Positions 26,285 through 34,996 of a stretch of DNA of 64,000 nt are shown piece after piece. Within the stretch, counting starts at the first letter, position 1, and the number at the start of each line of letters is the position of its first letter. Origin of the DNA: Bog-473 sp963756025. GTDB lineage: Bacteria > Actinomycetota > Acidimicrobiia > Acidimicrobiales > RAAP-2. The stretch is taken from NCBI GenBank assembly GCA_963756025.1, contig CAVWMF010000007.1, positions 868,001-932,000 of the forward strand, given 5' to 3'. A model generated the notes under the pieces. It did no database searches, had not been told where the DNA came from, and saw only the letters and a program-made list of their open reading frames with translations. A program made the position numbers and the translations under genes.

Positions 26285-27875
26285 CCGGCGAATAGACCCC
26301 GAATTCGCCGCGCAGCACGTCGGCCACCTCGCCCAATGTGGCCATGACGGCCAGGGCGGCCTTCATCGGGACGAGGAGGTTCCCATCGCCTCTTGCCGTC
26401 ACCGCCACATCTGACAATGCGGCGTCGACTGCTGCCTGATCACGGGCGGCGCGGACCGACCGCGTGCGGTCGATCTGGGTCTGCTGCAGGGTGACGTCGA
26501 TGGGGAAGACTTCGGCGGGTTCGCTCTCCGCGTCCGTGAAGCGGTTCACCCCCACCACTACCTTCTCGCCGCTGTCGACCGCCTTGGCAAAGCTGTAGGC
26601 CGCACTCTCGATCTCATCCTGCATGAAACGGGCCTCAATAGCCGCCACCGCACCTCCCAGTGCGTCGATACGGTCGAGATACTCATTGGCCGCCTTCTCG
26701 ACGTCGTCGGTGAGCGATTCGACGAAGTAGGAGCCGGCGAGAGGGTCGACGGTGTCGGCCACTCCGGACTCGAACCCGACGATCTGCTGGGTGCGCAAGG
26801 CGATTTTGGCGGCCCGGGTCGTCGGGAGGCCGAGTGCCTCGTCGAAGCCGTTGGTATGCAGGCTCTGTGTGCCGCCCATGGCGGCGGCCAGGGACTGGAG
26901 GGTGACCCGCACGATGTTGTTCTCGGGCTGCTGGGCAGTCAGCGTCGATCCACCGGTCTGGGTATGGAACCGCAGCATCTTCGAACGCGGGTCTTTGGCC
27001 CCGAAACGCTCCGTCATGATGCGCGCCCACATGCGGCGGGCGGCCCGGTACTTGGCCACCTCCTCGAAGAGGTTGTTGTGGGCGTTCCAGAAGAACGACA
27101 GCCGCGGGGCGAAGGCGTCGATGTCCATGCCGGCCGCGATCGCGGCTTCCACGTAGGCGATGCCGTTGGCCAACGTGAAGGCGATCTCCTGCACCGCCGT
27201 CGATCCCGCCTCGCGGATGTGATACCCCGAGATCGAGATCGTGTTCCAGTTCGGCAGGTTGGCGGCGCAGTACGAGAAGGTGTCGACGATCAGCCGCATC
27301 GAGGGGCGGGGCGGGTAGATGTACGTCCCCCGGGCGATGTATTCCTTCAGGATGTCGTTCTGGATGGTGCCACGGATCTTCTCTCCCGGCACGCCCTGCT
27401 CTTCGGCCACCAGTTCGTAGAGGAGCAGCAGGATGGCGCCGGTGGCGTTGATGGTCATCGACGTGGTGACCTTGTCCATCGGCAGGTCGGCCATGAGAAG
27501 CCGCATGTCGGCCAGCGAGTCGATGGCCACACCCACCTTGCCCACCTCGCCCTCCGCCCGGGGGTGGTCCGAGTCGTAACCCATCTGGGTGGGCAGGTCG
27601 AAGGCACACGAGAGGCCGGTCTGTCCGGCGTCGAGGAGGAACTTGAAGCGCTCGTTGGTGGACTCGGCCGAACCGAACCCGGCGTACTGGCGCATGGTCC
27701 AGAGCTTCGAGCGGTACATCTCGGCGTGCACGCCCCGCGTGTAGGGGAACGATCCGGGCTCGCCCAGCTTCGTGCCGGGATCCCAACCGGCGAGATCCTC
27801 TGCCCGGTAGACCGGCTGGATCTCAATTCCCGAGTCCGTTCGATGCTCTTGGCTGTCCTTCATTTGGGGCGTCAC
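26277..27875 (-). CDS. Acyl-CoA mutase large subunit (methylmalonyl-CoA mutase family)
   Basis: A B12-dependent acyl-CoA mutase catalytic subunit of about 532 residues. FPYTRGVHAEMYRSKLWTMRQYAGFGSAEST, DLPTQMGYDSDHP, GTIQNDILKEYIARGTYIYPP, ISISGYHIREAGS and FFWNAHNNLFEEVAKYRAAR are all family signatures of the substrate-binding barrel. The C-terminal cobalamin-binding domain (DxHxxG) is absent, so a separate small subunit is needed and is not in this window. The Tyr in WTMRQYAG is what methylmalonyl-CoA mutase has, where isobutyryl-CoA mutase has Phe; this weakly favours a dicarboxylic acyl-CoA substrate. The start is GTG 27875 (AGG upstream) or ATG 27863. Cob(I)alamin adenosyltransferase is encoded 9 kb away. 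Confidence 0.88.
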   Translation of the reverse strand: MTPQMKDSQEHRTDSGIEIQPVYRAEDLAGWDPGTKLGEPGSFPYTRGVHAEMYRSKLWTMRQYAGFGSAESTNERFKFLLDAGQTGLSCAFDLPTQMGYDSDHPRAEGEVGKVGVAIDSLADMRLLMADLPMDKVTTSMTINATGAILLLLYELVAEEQGVPGEKIRGTIQNDILKEYIARGTYIYPPRPSMRLIVDTFSYCAANLPNWNTISISGYHIREAGSTAVQEIAFTLANGIAYVEAAIAAGMDIDAFAPRLSFFWNAHNNLFEEVAKYRAARRMWARIMTERFGAKDPRSKMLRFHTQTGGSTLTAQQPENNIVRVTLQSLAAAMGGTQSLHTNGFDEALGLPTTRAAKIALRTQQIVGFESGVADTVDPLAGSYFVESLTDDVEKAANEYLDRIDALGGAVAAIEARFMQDEIESAAYSFAKAVDSGEKVVVGVNRFTDAESEPAEVFPIDVTLQQTQIDRTRSVRAARDQAAVDAALSDVAVTARGDGNLLVPMKAALAVMATLGEVADVLRGEFGVYSPGG

Positions 27876-28020
27876 ACGCACAAGCCTACGAGACAGCGAA
27901 TCGAGGGCCCGCCCAGGCCGTGGGAGAAGCTCCCTCACGCAGGCTCACGTGGCCTCACGGACCTCACGGACCTCCCGGGCCGACGAGCTATTCAGCCACC
28001 TCCCTCCTAGAATTGTTGCC

Positions 28021-28386
28021 ATGTCGCTCCGTGCGCGCCTGTCGATGGTCGTCGTGTTGGCTGCCATCGTGCTCGGAGGCTTCATGCCGCAGGCCCTCCT
28101 GACCGGCACCTATGCCGCACCCGGTCAGATGGCTATCGCACGCCCGGGTCCGCCCACGTTCCCTTCGGGGTGCGCCGGCGCCAGCTGCACCAAGAGCGCC
28201 CCGGGCGTGCCAACCCCTGTTCTCACAATCGCCGCCTTGGCGGGCATGGTGGGCGTCCTCTTCAAGGCCTCGGGCGGCGGTTCGTCCCGGCGCATCCGCA
28301 CCCTCGCCCGCAGCCTCGCCCGCGGTGTCGCCTCGACGTTGTTCCATCCCCCGCAGTTCTCCACGCACGCACTTCTGGCTGCCTGA
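28021..28386 (+). CDS. Small secreted or membrane protein, unrecognised
   Basis: A 121-residue protein I do not recognise. Residues 8-30 are a hydrophobic signal or anchor (MVVVLAAIVLGGF). A short segment with two cysteines five apart (GCAGASC, Cys51 and Cys56) follows, then a second hydrophobic stretch (LTIAALAGMVGVLF, about 68-82) and an arginine-rich tail. It is followed 107 bases later by the DUF929 and VKOR genes on the same strand. The cysteine pair and position suggest a link to that disulfide system, but this is inference. Confidence 0.55.
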   Translation: MSLRARLSMVVVLAAIVLGGFMPQALLTGTYAAPGQMAIARPGPPTFPSGCAGASCTKSAPGVPTPVLTIAALAGMVGVLFKASGGGSSRRIRTLARSLARGVASTLFHPPQFSTHALLAA

Positions 28387-28493
28387 GCAGTCACGCCTGC
28401 TCGTGAGAGCCACGCCCCCGCGCGTGCGGTTCTCACGGATCTCACCCTTCTGCGGCGCGACCTCGCGCCCCCTACGAACTATGGAGAACTCTC

Positions 28494-29369
28494 ATGTCGA
28501 AAGACCCTTCGCGTCCGCGCGGAACATCAGACCAACCCCGATCACCCAGGCAACGGGCCGCCGTCCTCACAGCTCGCAGGCGGAGGAATCGCCTCTTCGG
28601 GCTGGGCTCCATCGTGATGGCCGTCGTCGCCGTCGCCGTACTCGTCGCCGTCTGGGCGGGAGGAGGCGGCGGATCCACTGGTGCCTCCACAGTTTCGCCC
28701 GCCGCGGGTACACCGATCGCGGCATCCATCACGAGCCGATGGGCATCGGTCCCGCTGAGCAGCCTGGTCGGCGCGCCGAGCAGTGGGATCGTGGCCGCCC
28801 CCGAAGCGATCAGCGACGCCACACTGACGGCGGACGGGAAACCGGATCTGCTCTATATCGGCGCCGAGTTCTGCCCGGTCTGTGCCACCGAGCGGTGGGC
28901 CATGTATGTGGCTCTCTCCAGGTTCGGGACCTTCAGCCGTCAGCCCGGGGAGATCCACTCGGCCGTGCGGGACGGGGACATCCCTACGTTGACGTTCTAC
29001 AAGTCGACGTACTCGAGTCCTTACTTCACGTTCACCCCGGTGGAGACGACCACCAATCAGCCCGACGGCGACTATTACGTGGCCCTCCAGACGCCGACGA
29101 CGGCGCAGCAGAAACTGTGGACGTCCCATACTGACGAGTCGTTCCCCTGGGTTGATTTCGGGGGAAAGATGGAGCTCAGCAACGCGCAATATGACCCGAC
29201 GGTGCTCGAGGGTGTGTCGTTCGCCGACATCGCCAAGGACATCGGGAACAATTCCACAGCGATCGGTGCAGACATCGACGCGTCGGCCAAGGTGCTCACG
29301 CAGACCATCTGCAGCACGTTGAGCGGCAACAAACCCGCCGCCGTCTGCAGCGCCGTTGGCCATGGATGA
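28494..29369 (+). CDS. DUF929-family membrane-anchored thioredoxin-like protein
   Basis: A 291-residue protein with a basic cytoplasmic N-terminus, one transmembrane helix (about residues 35-55), a Ser/Thr/Gly-rich linker and an extracytoplasmic domain. That domain contains LLYIGAEFCPVCATERW, a CxxC pair (Cys127, Cys130) in a thioredoxin-like setting typical of DUF929 proteins. The start is ATG 28494 with GGAG eight bases upstream. It overlaps the VKOR gene by 8 bases, so the two are translated together. Predicted role: thiol-disulfide oxidoreductase that introduces disulfides into exported proteins and is reoxidised by VKOR. Confidence 0.82.
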   Translation: MSKDPSRPRGTSDQPRSPRQRAAVLTARRRRNRLFGLGSIVMAVVAVAVLVAVWAGGGGGSTGASTVSPAAGTPIAASITSRWASVPLSSLVGAPSSGIVAAPEAISDATLTADGKPDLLYIGAEFCPVCATERWAMYVALSRFGTFSRQPGEIHSAVRDGDIPTLTFYKSTYSSPYFTFTPVETTTNQPDGDYYVALQTPTTAQQKLWTSHTDESFPWVDFGGKMELSNAQYDPTVLEGVSFADIAKDIGNNSTAIGADIDASAKVLTQTICSTLSGNKPAAVCSAVGHG

Positions 29370-29859
29370 GCATCGGAGGCGCGCCCTGCGCTGGGCGGGG
29401 CTGGTGGGCACCGCCGCCAGCCTCGTCGGCCTCGGGGTCGCCGGCTACTTGACGTATGAGCACTACACCGGCTCGGCCACTCTGGCGTGCTCGGACAGAG
29501 GCGTCGTCAACTGCCTCGCCGTGACCACCAGCGCCTACTCGAAGGTGGCCGGCGTGCCGGTCGCCGTTCTGGGTCTGGTCTTCTTCGCCGTGATGGTGGT
29601 ACTCCAACTGCCAACTGCCTGGCGGCGGAAGGATCACTTCACCCGGACAGTGAGGATGGCCTGGTCCTTCGTCGGGCTGGGCACGGTCTTCTACCTGCTC
29701 TTCACCGAGCTGTTCAGGATCGACGCCATCTGCCTGTGGTGCACCGCGGTGCACCTACTGACGTTCGTCGTCTTCGTCTCGACCGTCCTCGGCACCCTGA
29801 GCATGTCCGACGACCTGGACGACATCAGCTGCCGTACATCAGTGACCCCGGCGTCGTGA
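29362..29859 (+). CDS. Vitamin K epoxide reductase-family protein (VKOR)
   Basis: A 165-residue integral membrane protein with about four helices. The active-site CxxC is CLWC (Cys124, Cys127). The loop cysteines that shuttle electrons in bacterial VKOR are Cys43 and Cys51 in ACSDRGVVNC. Bacterial VKORs replace DsbB: they pass electrons from a DsbA-like partner to quinone. The partner here is evidently the overlapping DUF929 protein. ATG 29362 is chosen over TTG 29356. Its 3' end overlaps the convergent regulator gene by 35 bases. Confidence 0.9.
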   Translation: MDEHRRRALRWAGLVGTAASLVGLGVAGYLTYEHYTGSATLACSDRGVVNCLAVTTSAYSKVAGVPVAVLGLVFFAVMVVLQLPTAWRRKDHFTRTVRMAWSFVGLGTVFYLLFTELFRIDAICLWCTAVHLLTFVVFVSTVLGTLSMSDDLDDISCRTSVTPAS

Positions 29860-30589
29860 GCAATTCCCCTGACTCCAACCACGTCTTGAGGCCGGAGAGG
29901 ATCATGGGCCAACCGCCGTAGAGCTGTGCGTTGGCGCCTTCACGCAACTGATCGTGGATGACGGTCAGCTGGCAGGAGTCCTCAACCTGTGTGATCTCCC
30001 ACGTGACCCGCGAGGCGCCCTCGCTCTTCACATCGTCACCCCACAGCGCCGTCATGGTGTGCACCAGTCGTCGGGGCGGGTCCACCTCAAGGACTTCACC
30101 GCCGCCGAGCAACAGGTCGACCTCGGGCACGCCCATCTGCAGGGGAGAGCCCACCTTCCAGTCCGACGTGACGCCGGCACCGAAGTTGTACTTCTTGCGG
30201 ATCTCGGGGTCGATGATCGCCTCCCACAGGCGCTCGGGCGTGGTGCGGATATAGATCTCGAACACTTTCTCCATCTGACGTTCCAGTCCTTTCTTGAGGT
30301 CGCTGAGCCCGGCCACCCAGGGCTCGGCGTATTTGCTCACCCAGCGGTCGTGGACGAGCCGGATCGGGACGGGGTTCAGAAAGTGGAGCTTCTCCCGGCC
30401 CTGCCGCCGTGTCACCACCAGCCCTGCCTCCTCGAGGAGCTTGAGGTGCTTCATGACGCCGAACCGCGTCATCTCGAAGCGCCCCTCGAGCTCGCCCAAC
30501 GTCTGCCCGTCCCGCAGGAAGAGCTCGTCGAGCAGGCTGCGTCTCGTCGGATCGGCGAGGGCCCTGAAGACATCGTCCACGCCGATCAC
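29825..30589 (-). CDS. ArsR-type HTH fused to SRPBCC (AHSA1-like) domain
   Basis: The N-terminal 80 residues are an ArsR winged helix (VFRALADPTRRSLLDELF, GELEGRFEMTRFGVMKHLKLLEEAGLV). The C-terminal half is a START/SRPBCC domain of the Aha1-like type (FEIYIRTTPERLWEAIIDPEIRKKYNFG). This fusion is a known actinobacterial pattern in which the SRPBCC pocket probably senses a small ligand. No metal-binding cysteine pair is present, so it is not an ArsR/SmtB metal sensor. GTG starts are possible at 30610, 30589 and 30580; I prefer 30589 because the 30610 codon lies inside an inverted repeat that looks like its own operator. Confidence 0.82.
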   Translation of the reverse strand: MIGVDDVFRALADPTRRSLLDELFLRDGQTLGELEGRFEMTRFGVMKHLKLLEEAGLVVTRRQGREKLHFLNPVPIRLVHDRWVSKYAEPWVAGLSDLKKGLERQMEKVFEIYIRTTPERLWEAIIDPEIRKKYNFGAGVTSDWKVGSPLQMGVPEVDLLLGGGEVLEVDPPRRLVHTMTALWGDDVKSEGASRVTWEITQVEDSCQLTVIHDQLREGANAQLYGGWPMILSGLKTWLESGELLTTPGSLMYGS

Positions 30590-30594
30590 AATAG

Positions 30595-30610
30595 GTGACC
30601 TTTTAGTCAC
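30595..30610. promoter_or_regulatory. Inverted repeat GTGAC-N6-GTCAC, candidate operator
   Basis: A perfect 5-bp dyad with a 6-base spacer lies at the 5' end of the ArsR-SRPBCC gene. ArsR proteins bind such short dyads over their own promoter. The match is short enough to occur by chance. Confidence 0.35.
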
Positions 30611-30784
30611 ATGTCAAGACCCTCACCGCCGCAGAGCCGACCGACTTTGACCAAAATTGCCTGTCATCCGGGGGACGCGAACGTGAACGCCTTTTCGCAT
30701 CCGGCCACCTTGCGGCCTATGGGCTGGTCAGGACGCTCACGGATGCGGCGCAAGCCGACGGCGCGATCAACTGCTGACCAGGAG

Positions 30785-31750
30785 CTACGACGACTCGGTC
30801 GGTGCGGTCGGTGCGCTCGGTGCGGTCGGTGCGGTCGGCTCCGCCAGGAACCGGGCCAACTCGGCCTCCTCCGCTTCATCGGCCGCATCGAGCTGGCGAT
30901 CGATGCGGACCGCCTTGCGCTCCTCGAGGTGCATCCACTCGAGGGCCACCGGGATCATGGGCCACAGCATCAGGGTGTCTCCGGCCACCCACATGAGGAC
31001 GCCGCCGATGTGAAGGTCGTCGACCAGTGACGGCCCCCACGTGCGGTGGAAGGTGAGGTACGCCGGGAACAACTCCTTCACCTGCTGGTCCAGCGACAGC
31101 CCCGTGAAGGTGTCGATGGGAATGGCCAGGAAGAGGTACCCGAACTTCAGGGCGGGGTGCAGCCGGTAGCAGTTGGGGTCGTCACCGAAAATCTGGCGCC
31201 AGAACATGTAGCCCAACGCCAGGAAGAGCAGGTGCTCGAGATTGTCGAGGGCGGGGTGCTCGAGCGTGTAGTTGTACCAGACCGTCAAGTGGGTGATCGG
31301 GATCAGCACGGCGTACGCGACGAACGCCACGGCGGGGTGACCGAGAAAGCGGCCGACGCGCGATCGCAGCACCGCGGTGACGCGCACATGGGCCGTACCG
31401 GTCGTGGCCACCCACGACAGCCTGAGAGGGGACGAAATCGCGAAGAGGGGTGCCGCCACCATGATCAGGAGCAGATGCTGGACCATGTGGTCCCAGAACA
31501 ACTCCTGCTGGTAGACGCCGATGAAACTGAAGACCGAAATGGCGGTGGTGACCAGGCCGCCGATGAAGGCCGCCGTCTTGAAGGCGGACCAGGGATGGCG
31601 CGGGCGGAGCTGATTCGCTCGCTGGACACCCCACAGGTAGAGCACCAGGGCACCGAGAATCAGCACGACGGGAATGGCGTTGAAGGTGGTGGACGCCAGC
31701 TGGCTCCCCCGCAACGGCGGCAGCGGGGCGACGGCCAGCAGGGTCATCAT
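30785..31750 (-). CDS. ctaG: Cytochrome c oxidase assembly factor CtaG (caa3 type)
   Basis: A 321-residue polytopic membrane protein of the Caa3_CtaG family, needed for copper-dependent assembly of cytochrome c oxidase. Typical segments are FWDHMVQHLLLIMVAAPLF (the His-containing helix), PALDNLEHLLFLALGYMFW, DDLHIGGVLMWVAGD and WMHLEERKAVRIDRQLD. The C-terminal tail is a short repeat (TAPTAPSAPTAPT) encoded by a ggtgcggtc-type tandem, cytoplasmic and probably disordered. Start at one of two adjacent ATG (31750 or 31747). No other oxidase gene is in the window. Confidence 0.88.
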   Translation of the reverse strand: MMTLLAVAPLPPLRGSQLASTTFNAIPVVLILGALVLYLWGVQRANQLRPRHPWSAFKTAAFIGGLVTTAISVFSFIGVYQQELFWDHMVQHLLLIMVAAPLFAISSPLRLSWVATTGTAHVRVTAVLRSRVGRFLGHPAVAFVAYAVLIPITHLTVWYNYTLEHPALDNLEHLLFLALGYMFWRQIFGDDPNCYRLHPALKFGYLFLAIPIDTFTGLSLDQQVKELFPAYLTFHRTWGPSLVDDLHIGGVLMWVAGDTLMLWPMIPVALEWMHLEERKAVRIDRQLDAADEAEEAELARFLAEPTAPTAPSAPTAPTESS

Positions 31751-31794
31751 GCGCGTCCACCGTACAGCGACCCCTGATGGGCCACCAGGTCAGC

Positions 31795-32802
31795 TCAGCC
31801 GTGTTGCCAGAGTCGTTGGTTGAGGGTCCTGGTGCCGTACAGGGAGGCCGCATCGAGCTCGGCCACCTCGGCGTCGTCCAAGCGCCAGCCCAGCGATCCG
31901 GCATTGTCCAGAGCCTGCTTGGCGCTTTTGGCGCCGGGGATCGGGATGACGCCCTTGGCGATGATCCAGGCCAGGGCGACCTGGCTCGGCGTGCGCGCCC
32001 CGTGTGCGATGCCGATGCGGCGCAGCACCGCGACCACCTTGTCCACTTCTTCCATCGGGTGCGCCGAGAAGTCGCGCGCCTTGGGCGGTGGATTGTCGAC
32101 CGAGAACTTGCCGGTCAGGCGGCCCTGACCGATGGGTGAATACGCCAGCGGGACGACCCCGAGTTCACGGCAGCATGCCAGCAGGCCCACTTTCTCGGGC
32201 ATCGACCGCAGGAGCGAGAACTCGATCTGATTGGTGGCGAGACGAAGGCCCCGCGTGCGGAGGGCGGCGTCGATCGATCTGGTCTCCTTCGCCGAGTAGT
32301 TCGACACGCCGATGGCCTTGATCAAGCCCTCAGCGTGGGCAGCGGCCAGGGCGTCGGCCAGGGCGCCGTGGGAGCGCAACGAGATCGGCCCGTGAATCTG
32401 GTAGAGGTCGATGGCGTCGATCCCCAGTCGTTCCACCGACCCTTTGGCCGAGCGGACCAGCGCCGAGGTGACCGCCAGTTTCCACGGCATCGGCATGAAC
32501 TTGGTGGCGATGACCACCTCGGACCGCGCGGAGGGTTCGACCGCCAGCAACCGACCGATGATGCGCTCGCTCTCGCCGCCTCCGTAGACCTCGGCCGTGT
32601 CGAACAAGGTGACGCCGGCCTCGAGAGAGGCGTCCCACGCCTCGCGGATCGTCGCTTCGCTGTAGGAGGTGTCGTAACCGCCCATACCCCAGGTGCCCTT
32701 GTCGCCCCAGGCCCAGGTGCCCACCCCGAGGGGCGGCACTGCGACATTGGAGCCGGCCAGCGCAATGCGATCGCCGGCCTTCGGCACGGCGGCCTCTGTC
32801 AT
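31795..32802 (-). CDS. Aldo/keto reductase
   Basis: An NADPH-dependent oxidoreductase of 335 residues with a TIM barrel. The catalytic tetrad is visible: Asp and Tyr in FDTAEVYGGGESE, Lys in VIATKF, and His in YQIHGP. GVSNYSA, AYSPIGQGRLTGK and PIPGAKSAKQ for cofactor binding complete the family pattern. The gene sits 25 bases downstream of the rhodanese-ThiF gene on the same strand. The substrate is not predictable. Confidence 0.92.
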   Translation of the reverse strand: MTEAAVPKAGDRIALAGSNVAVPPLGVGTWAWGDKGTWGMGGYDTSYSEATIREAWDASLEAGVTLFDTAEVYGGGESERIIGRLLAVEPSARSEVVIATKFMPMPWKLAVTSALVRSAKGSVERLGIDAIDLYQIHGPISLRSHGALADALAAAHAEGLIKAIGVSNYSAKETRSIDAALRTRGLRLATNQIEFSLLRSMPEKVGLLACCRELGVVPLAYSPIGQGRLTGKFSVDNPPPKARDFSAHPMEEVDKVVAVLRRIGIAHGARTPSQVALAWIIAKGVIPIPGAKSAKQALDNAGSLGWRLDDAEVAELDAASLYGTRTLNQRLWQHG

Positions 32803-32827
32803 CGGTGGGCGGTGAGGCCTCGGGGGA

Positions 32828-34006
32828 TCAGCGCGCCGGAAATCCGTGCGCGTGGGGCATGCAGAGGTCGTCGTACTCTGCGATCACAATCTCGCCGGCG
32901 TCGGGCCCACAGGCGGGACACGCGGGGTCGCGCCGCACCTTGAAGGTGCGGAATGACTGCTCGAGCGCGTCGTACGACAGGAGGCGGCCGACGAGGGGGT
33001 CGCCGAGATCGAGCAGCATCTTGATGGCCTCGATCGCCTGGATCGAACCGATGATGCCCGGCAGGACGCCGAGCACGCCCGCCTCGGAGCACGACGGTGC
33101 AAGCTCGGCTGGCGGCGGCTCGGGGATGAGGCAGCGGTAGCACGGGCCGTTGTAGGGATCGAAGACGGTGGCTTGGCCCTCGAAGCGGAAGATGGAGCCG
33201 TGCACCACCGGGATCCGCTTGAGCAGCGCGGCATCGTTGACGAGATACCTCGTCGGGAAGTTGTCCGTCCCGTCCACGATCACGTCGTAGCCGTCGATCA
33301 CGTCGAGCACGTTGTCGGCGCCGAGTCGCACGTCATAGGTGACCACGTTCACGTCGGGGTTCAATGCCGTCAGCGTCTTCTTGGCCGAGTCGACCTTGCG
33401 ATCCCCGACCCGGTCCATGTTGTGCAGGATCTGGCGCTGCAGGTTCGATTCGTCGACGACGTCCATGTCGATGATGCCGAGGGTGCCGACACCGGCCGCG
33501 GCCAGGTACAGCGCGGCGGGCGAGCCCAGTCCGCCCGCACCGAGCAGGAGCACCTTGGAGTCGAGCAGCTTCAACTGACCCGTCTCACCGATTTCGGGCA
33601 GGAGGAGGTGGCGCTGGTAGCGGTTGCGCTGTGCCGGGGTCAGCGTCCGTGGCGCGGCCCAGGGGCGGCCGTCGTCCTTCCACTTGTTGAAGCCACCGAC
33701 GAGGGATTGCACATCGGTGTAGCCGAGCTCGCCCAGGGTCTTGGCGGCGAAGGCCGAACGCACCCCACCGGCGCAATACACGACCACCGGGCCGCTCTTG
33801 TCGGGCAGCTTGCCCTCGACCTGGAATTCCAGGTGACCGCGGGGCAGGTGGACGGCGTGGGGAATAGCGCCCTGCTCGTACTCGTCGGGCTCGCGCACAT
33901 CGAGGAAGGTCGTTCCACCCTCGCTCAGGATCTGCTCGGCGTCCTGCTGGTCCACCTCGCGGATGGACTTCTTCGCTTCATTCAAAAGATCTCGTGGTGT
34001 CGGCAC
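32828..34006 (-). CDS. Adenylyltransferase/sulfurtransferase: N-terminal rhodanese, C-terminal ThiF/MoeB
   Basis: A 392-residue sulfur-carrier activating protein related to MoeZ, but with the domains in reverse order. Residues 20-110 are a rhodanese with the active cysteine in VVYCAGGVRS. Then the ThiF/E1-like fold: RNRYQRHLLLPEIGE, LLLGAGGLGSPAALYLAAAG (ATP loop), GIIDMDVVDESNLQRQ, VDGTDNFPTRYLVND, and two CxxC zinc pairs (CYRC, CPAC). Such proteins adenylate the C-terminus of ThiS/MoaD-like carriers and load sulfur. The start is GTG 34006 with a perfect GGAGG. Divergent from the nitroreductase. Confidence 0.9.
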   Translation of the reverse strand: MPTPRDLLNEAKKSIREVDQQDAEQILSEGGTTFLDVREPDEYEQGAIPHAVHLPRGHLEFQVEGKLPDKSGPVVVYCAGGVRSAFAAKTLGELGYTDVQSLVGGFNKWKDDGRPWAAPRTLTPAQRNRYQRHLLLPEIGETGQLKLLDSKVLLLGAGGLGSPAALYLAAAGVGTLGIIDMDVVDESNLQRQILHNMDRVGDRKVDSAKKTLTALNPDVNVVTYDVRLGADNVLDVIDGYDVIVDGTDNFPTRYLVNDAALLKRIPVVHGSIFRFEGQATVFDPYNGPCYRCLIPEPPPAELAPSCSEAGVLGVLPGIIGSIQAIEAIKMLLDLGDPLVGRLLSYDALEQSFRTFKVRRDPACPACGPDAGEIVIAEYDDLCMPHAHGFPAR

Positions 34007-34084
34007 TCTCTACCTCCAGATGGTTAAACACTACCAGCGGGGTCAACATTCCCTCTCTGCTCCCCCCTCTGGGAAACTGCCTCC

Positions 34085-34690
34085 ATGGAACTCCACGAGG
34101 CCGTCCGCCGGCGGGCCATGGTCAGGAGCTACGCCGCCGATGCTCTCGACCCGGCCGTGGTCGAACGCATCGTGGCGGCCGCACTGCGCGCGCCGAGCGC
34201 CGGCAATACCGGAGGGACCTCTTGGGTCATCCTCTCCGGCCCCGCCGAAACGGCCCGGTACTGGGAGGCCACCACGGACGAGTCCTGGCGCACGACCAGC
34301 CCCCGGGCCGCCGGGCTCCGCCGGGCCCCGGTGATCCTCCTGGCCTATGCCTCCGCCGAGGAATACGTGGCCCGTTACGCAGAACCCGACAAGGCCGATC
34401 CGCGCTTGGGCACCGACGGCGCGGCCTGGCCCGTGCCGTATTGGACCGGTGATGCCGCCTTCGGTGTGATGACCGCCCTGTTGGCCGCCGTGGATGCCGG
34501 CCTCGGGGCGTGCATTCTGGGCAACTTCCGGGGCGAGGAGACACTCGCCCGTGCCCTGTCCGTCCCTTCAGCGTGGCGCCTCTTCTGCGCGGTCACCCTC
34601 GGGCGCCCCGACGGGAACGACCACCGGTCCCGCTCGTTGGACCGGTCCCGTCCGGACCCCGAAAGTCGCGTCCACCGCGGTTCTTGGTGA
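34085..34690 (+). CDS. Nitroreductase-family flavoprotein
   Basis: FMN-dependent nitroreductase-fold protein of 201 residues. RRAMVRSYAADALDPAVVERI with the conserved Arg, then LRAPSAGNTGGTSWVIL near residue 40 (FMN binding), and GAAVDAG...GACILGNF-like segments match the family. Members reduce nitro compounds, quinones or act on other substrates such as F420-linked pathways; none can be assigned here. ATG 34085. Divergent from the rhodanese-ThiF gene by about 80 bases. Confidence 0.85.
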   Translation: MELHEAVRRRAMVRSYAADALDPAVVERIVAAALRAPSAGNTGGTSWVILSGPAETARYWEATTDESWRTTSPRAAGLRRAPVILLAYASAEEYVARYAEPDKADPRLGTDGAAWPVPYWTGDAAFGVMTALLAAVDAGLGACILGNFRGEETLARALSVPSAWRLFCAVTLGRPDGNDHRSRSLDRSRPDPESRVHRGSW

Positions 34691-34714
34691 GGCCGGCCTC
34701 TACGCTCGGGCCTC

Positions 34715-34978
34715 ATGTACGCGATCGTGACCAACGTGAGGGTCGAGAATCCTGACGAAGCCCGGCGGCTCCTCCCCGAGGCGAGGGAGGCTCTCGTTTC
34801 TCGTGCGCCGGGCATCGTGAGTGGCTATTGGCTGGAGCCGATCGACGGCATCGGCACGTCGGTCCTGATCTTCGAGAGCAAGGAGTACGCCGAGCAGGCT
34901 GCCCGCTATCCGGTGCCTCCGATGCCGGGCGTCGCCGTTCTCGATCTCACGCTCCGCGAGGTGTTTGCACACGTCTGA
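34715..34978 (+). CDS. Small dimeric alpha-beta barrel (ABM-like) protein
   Basis: An 87-residue protein with the strand-helix-strand pattern of the ABM superfamily (MYAIVTNVRVEN..., helix EARRLLPEAREAL, strand GIVSGYWLEP). It follows the nitroreductase by 24 bases and may be cotranscribed. No catalytic motif is recognised, so only the fold is suggested. Confidence 0.6.
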   Translation: MYAIVTNVRVENPDEARRLLPEAREALVSRAPGIVSGYWLEPIDGIGTSVLIFESKEYAEQAARYPVPPMPGVAVLDLTLREVFAHV

Positions 34979-34996
34979 GGACGTTTCGACCCACGA

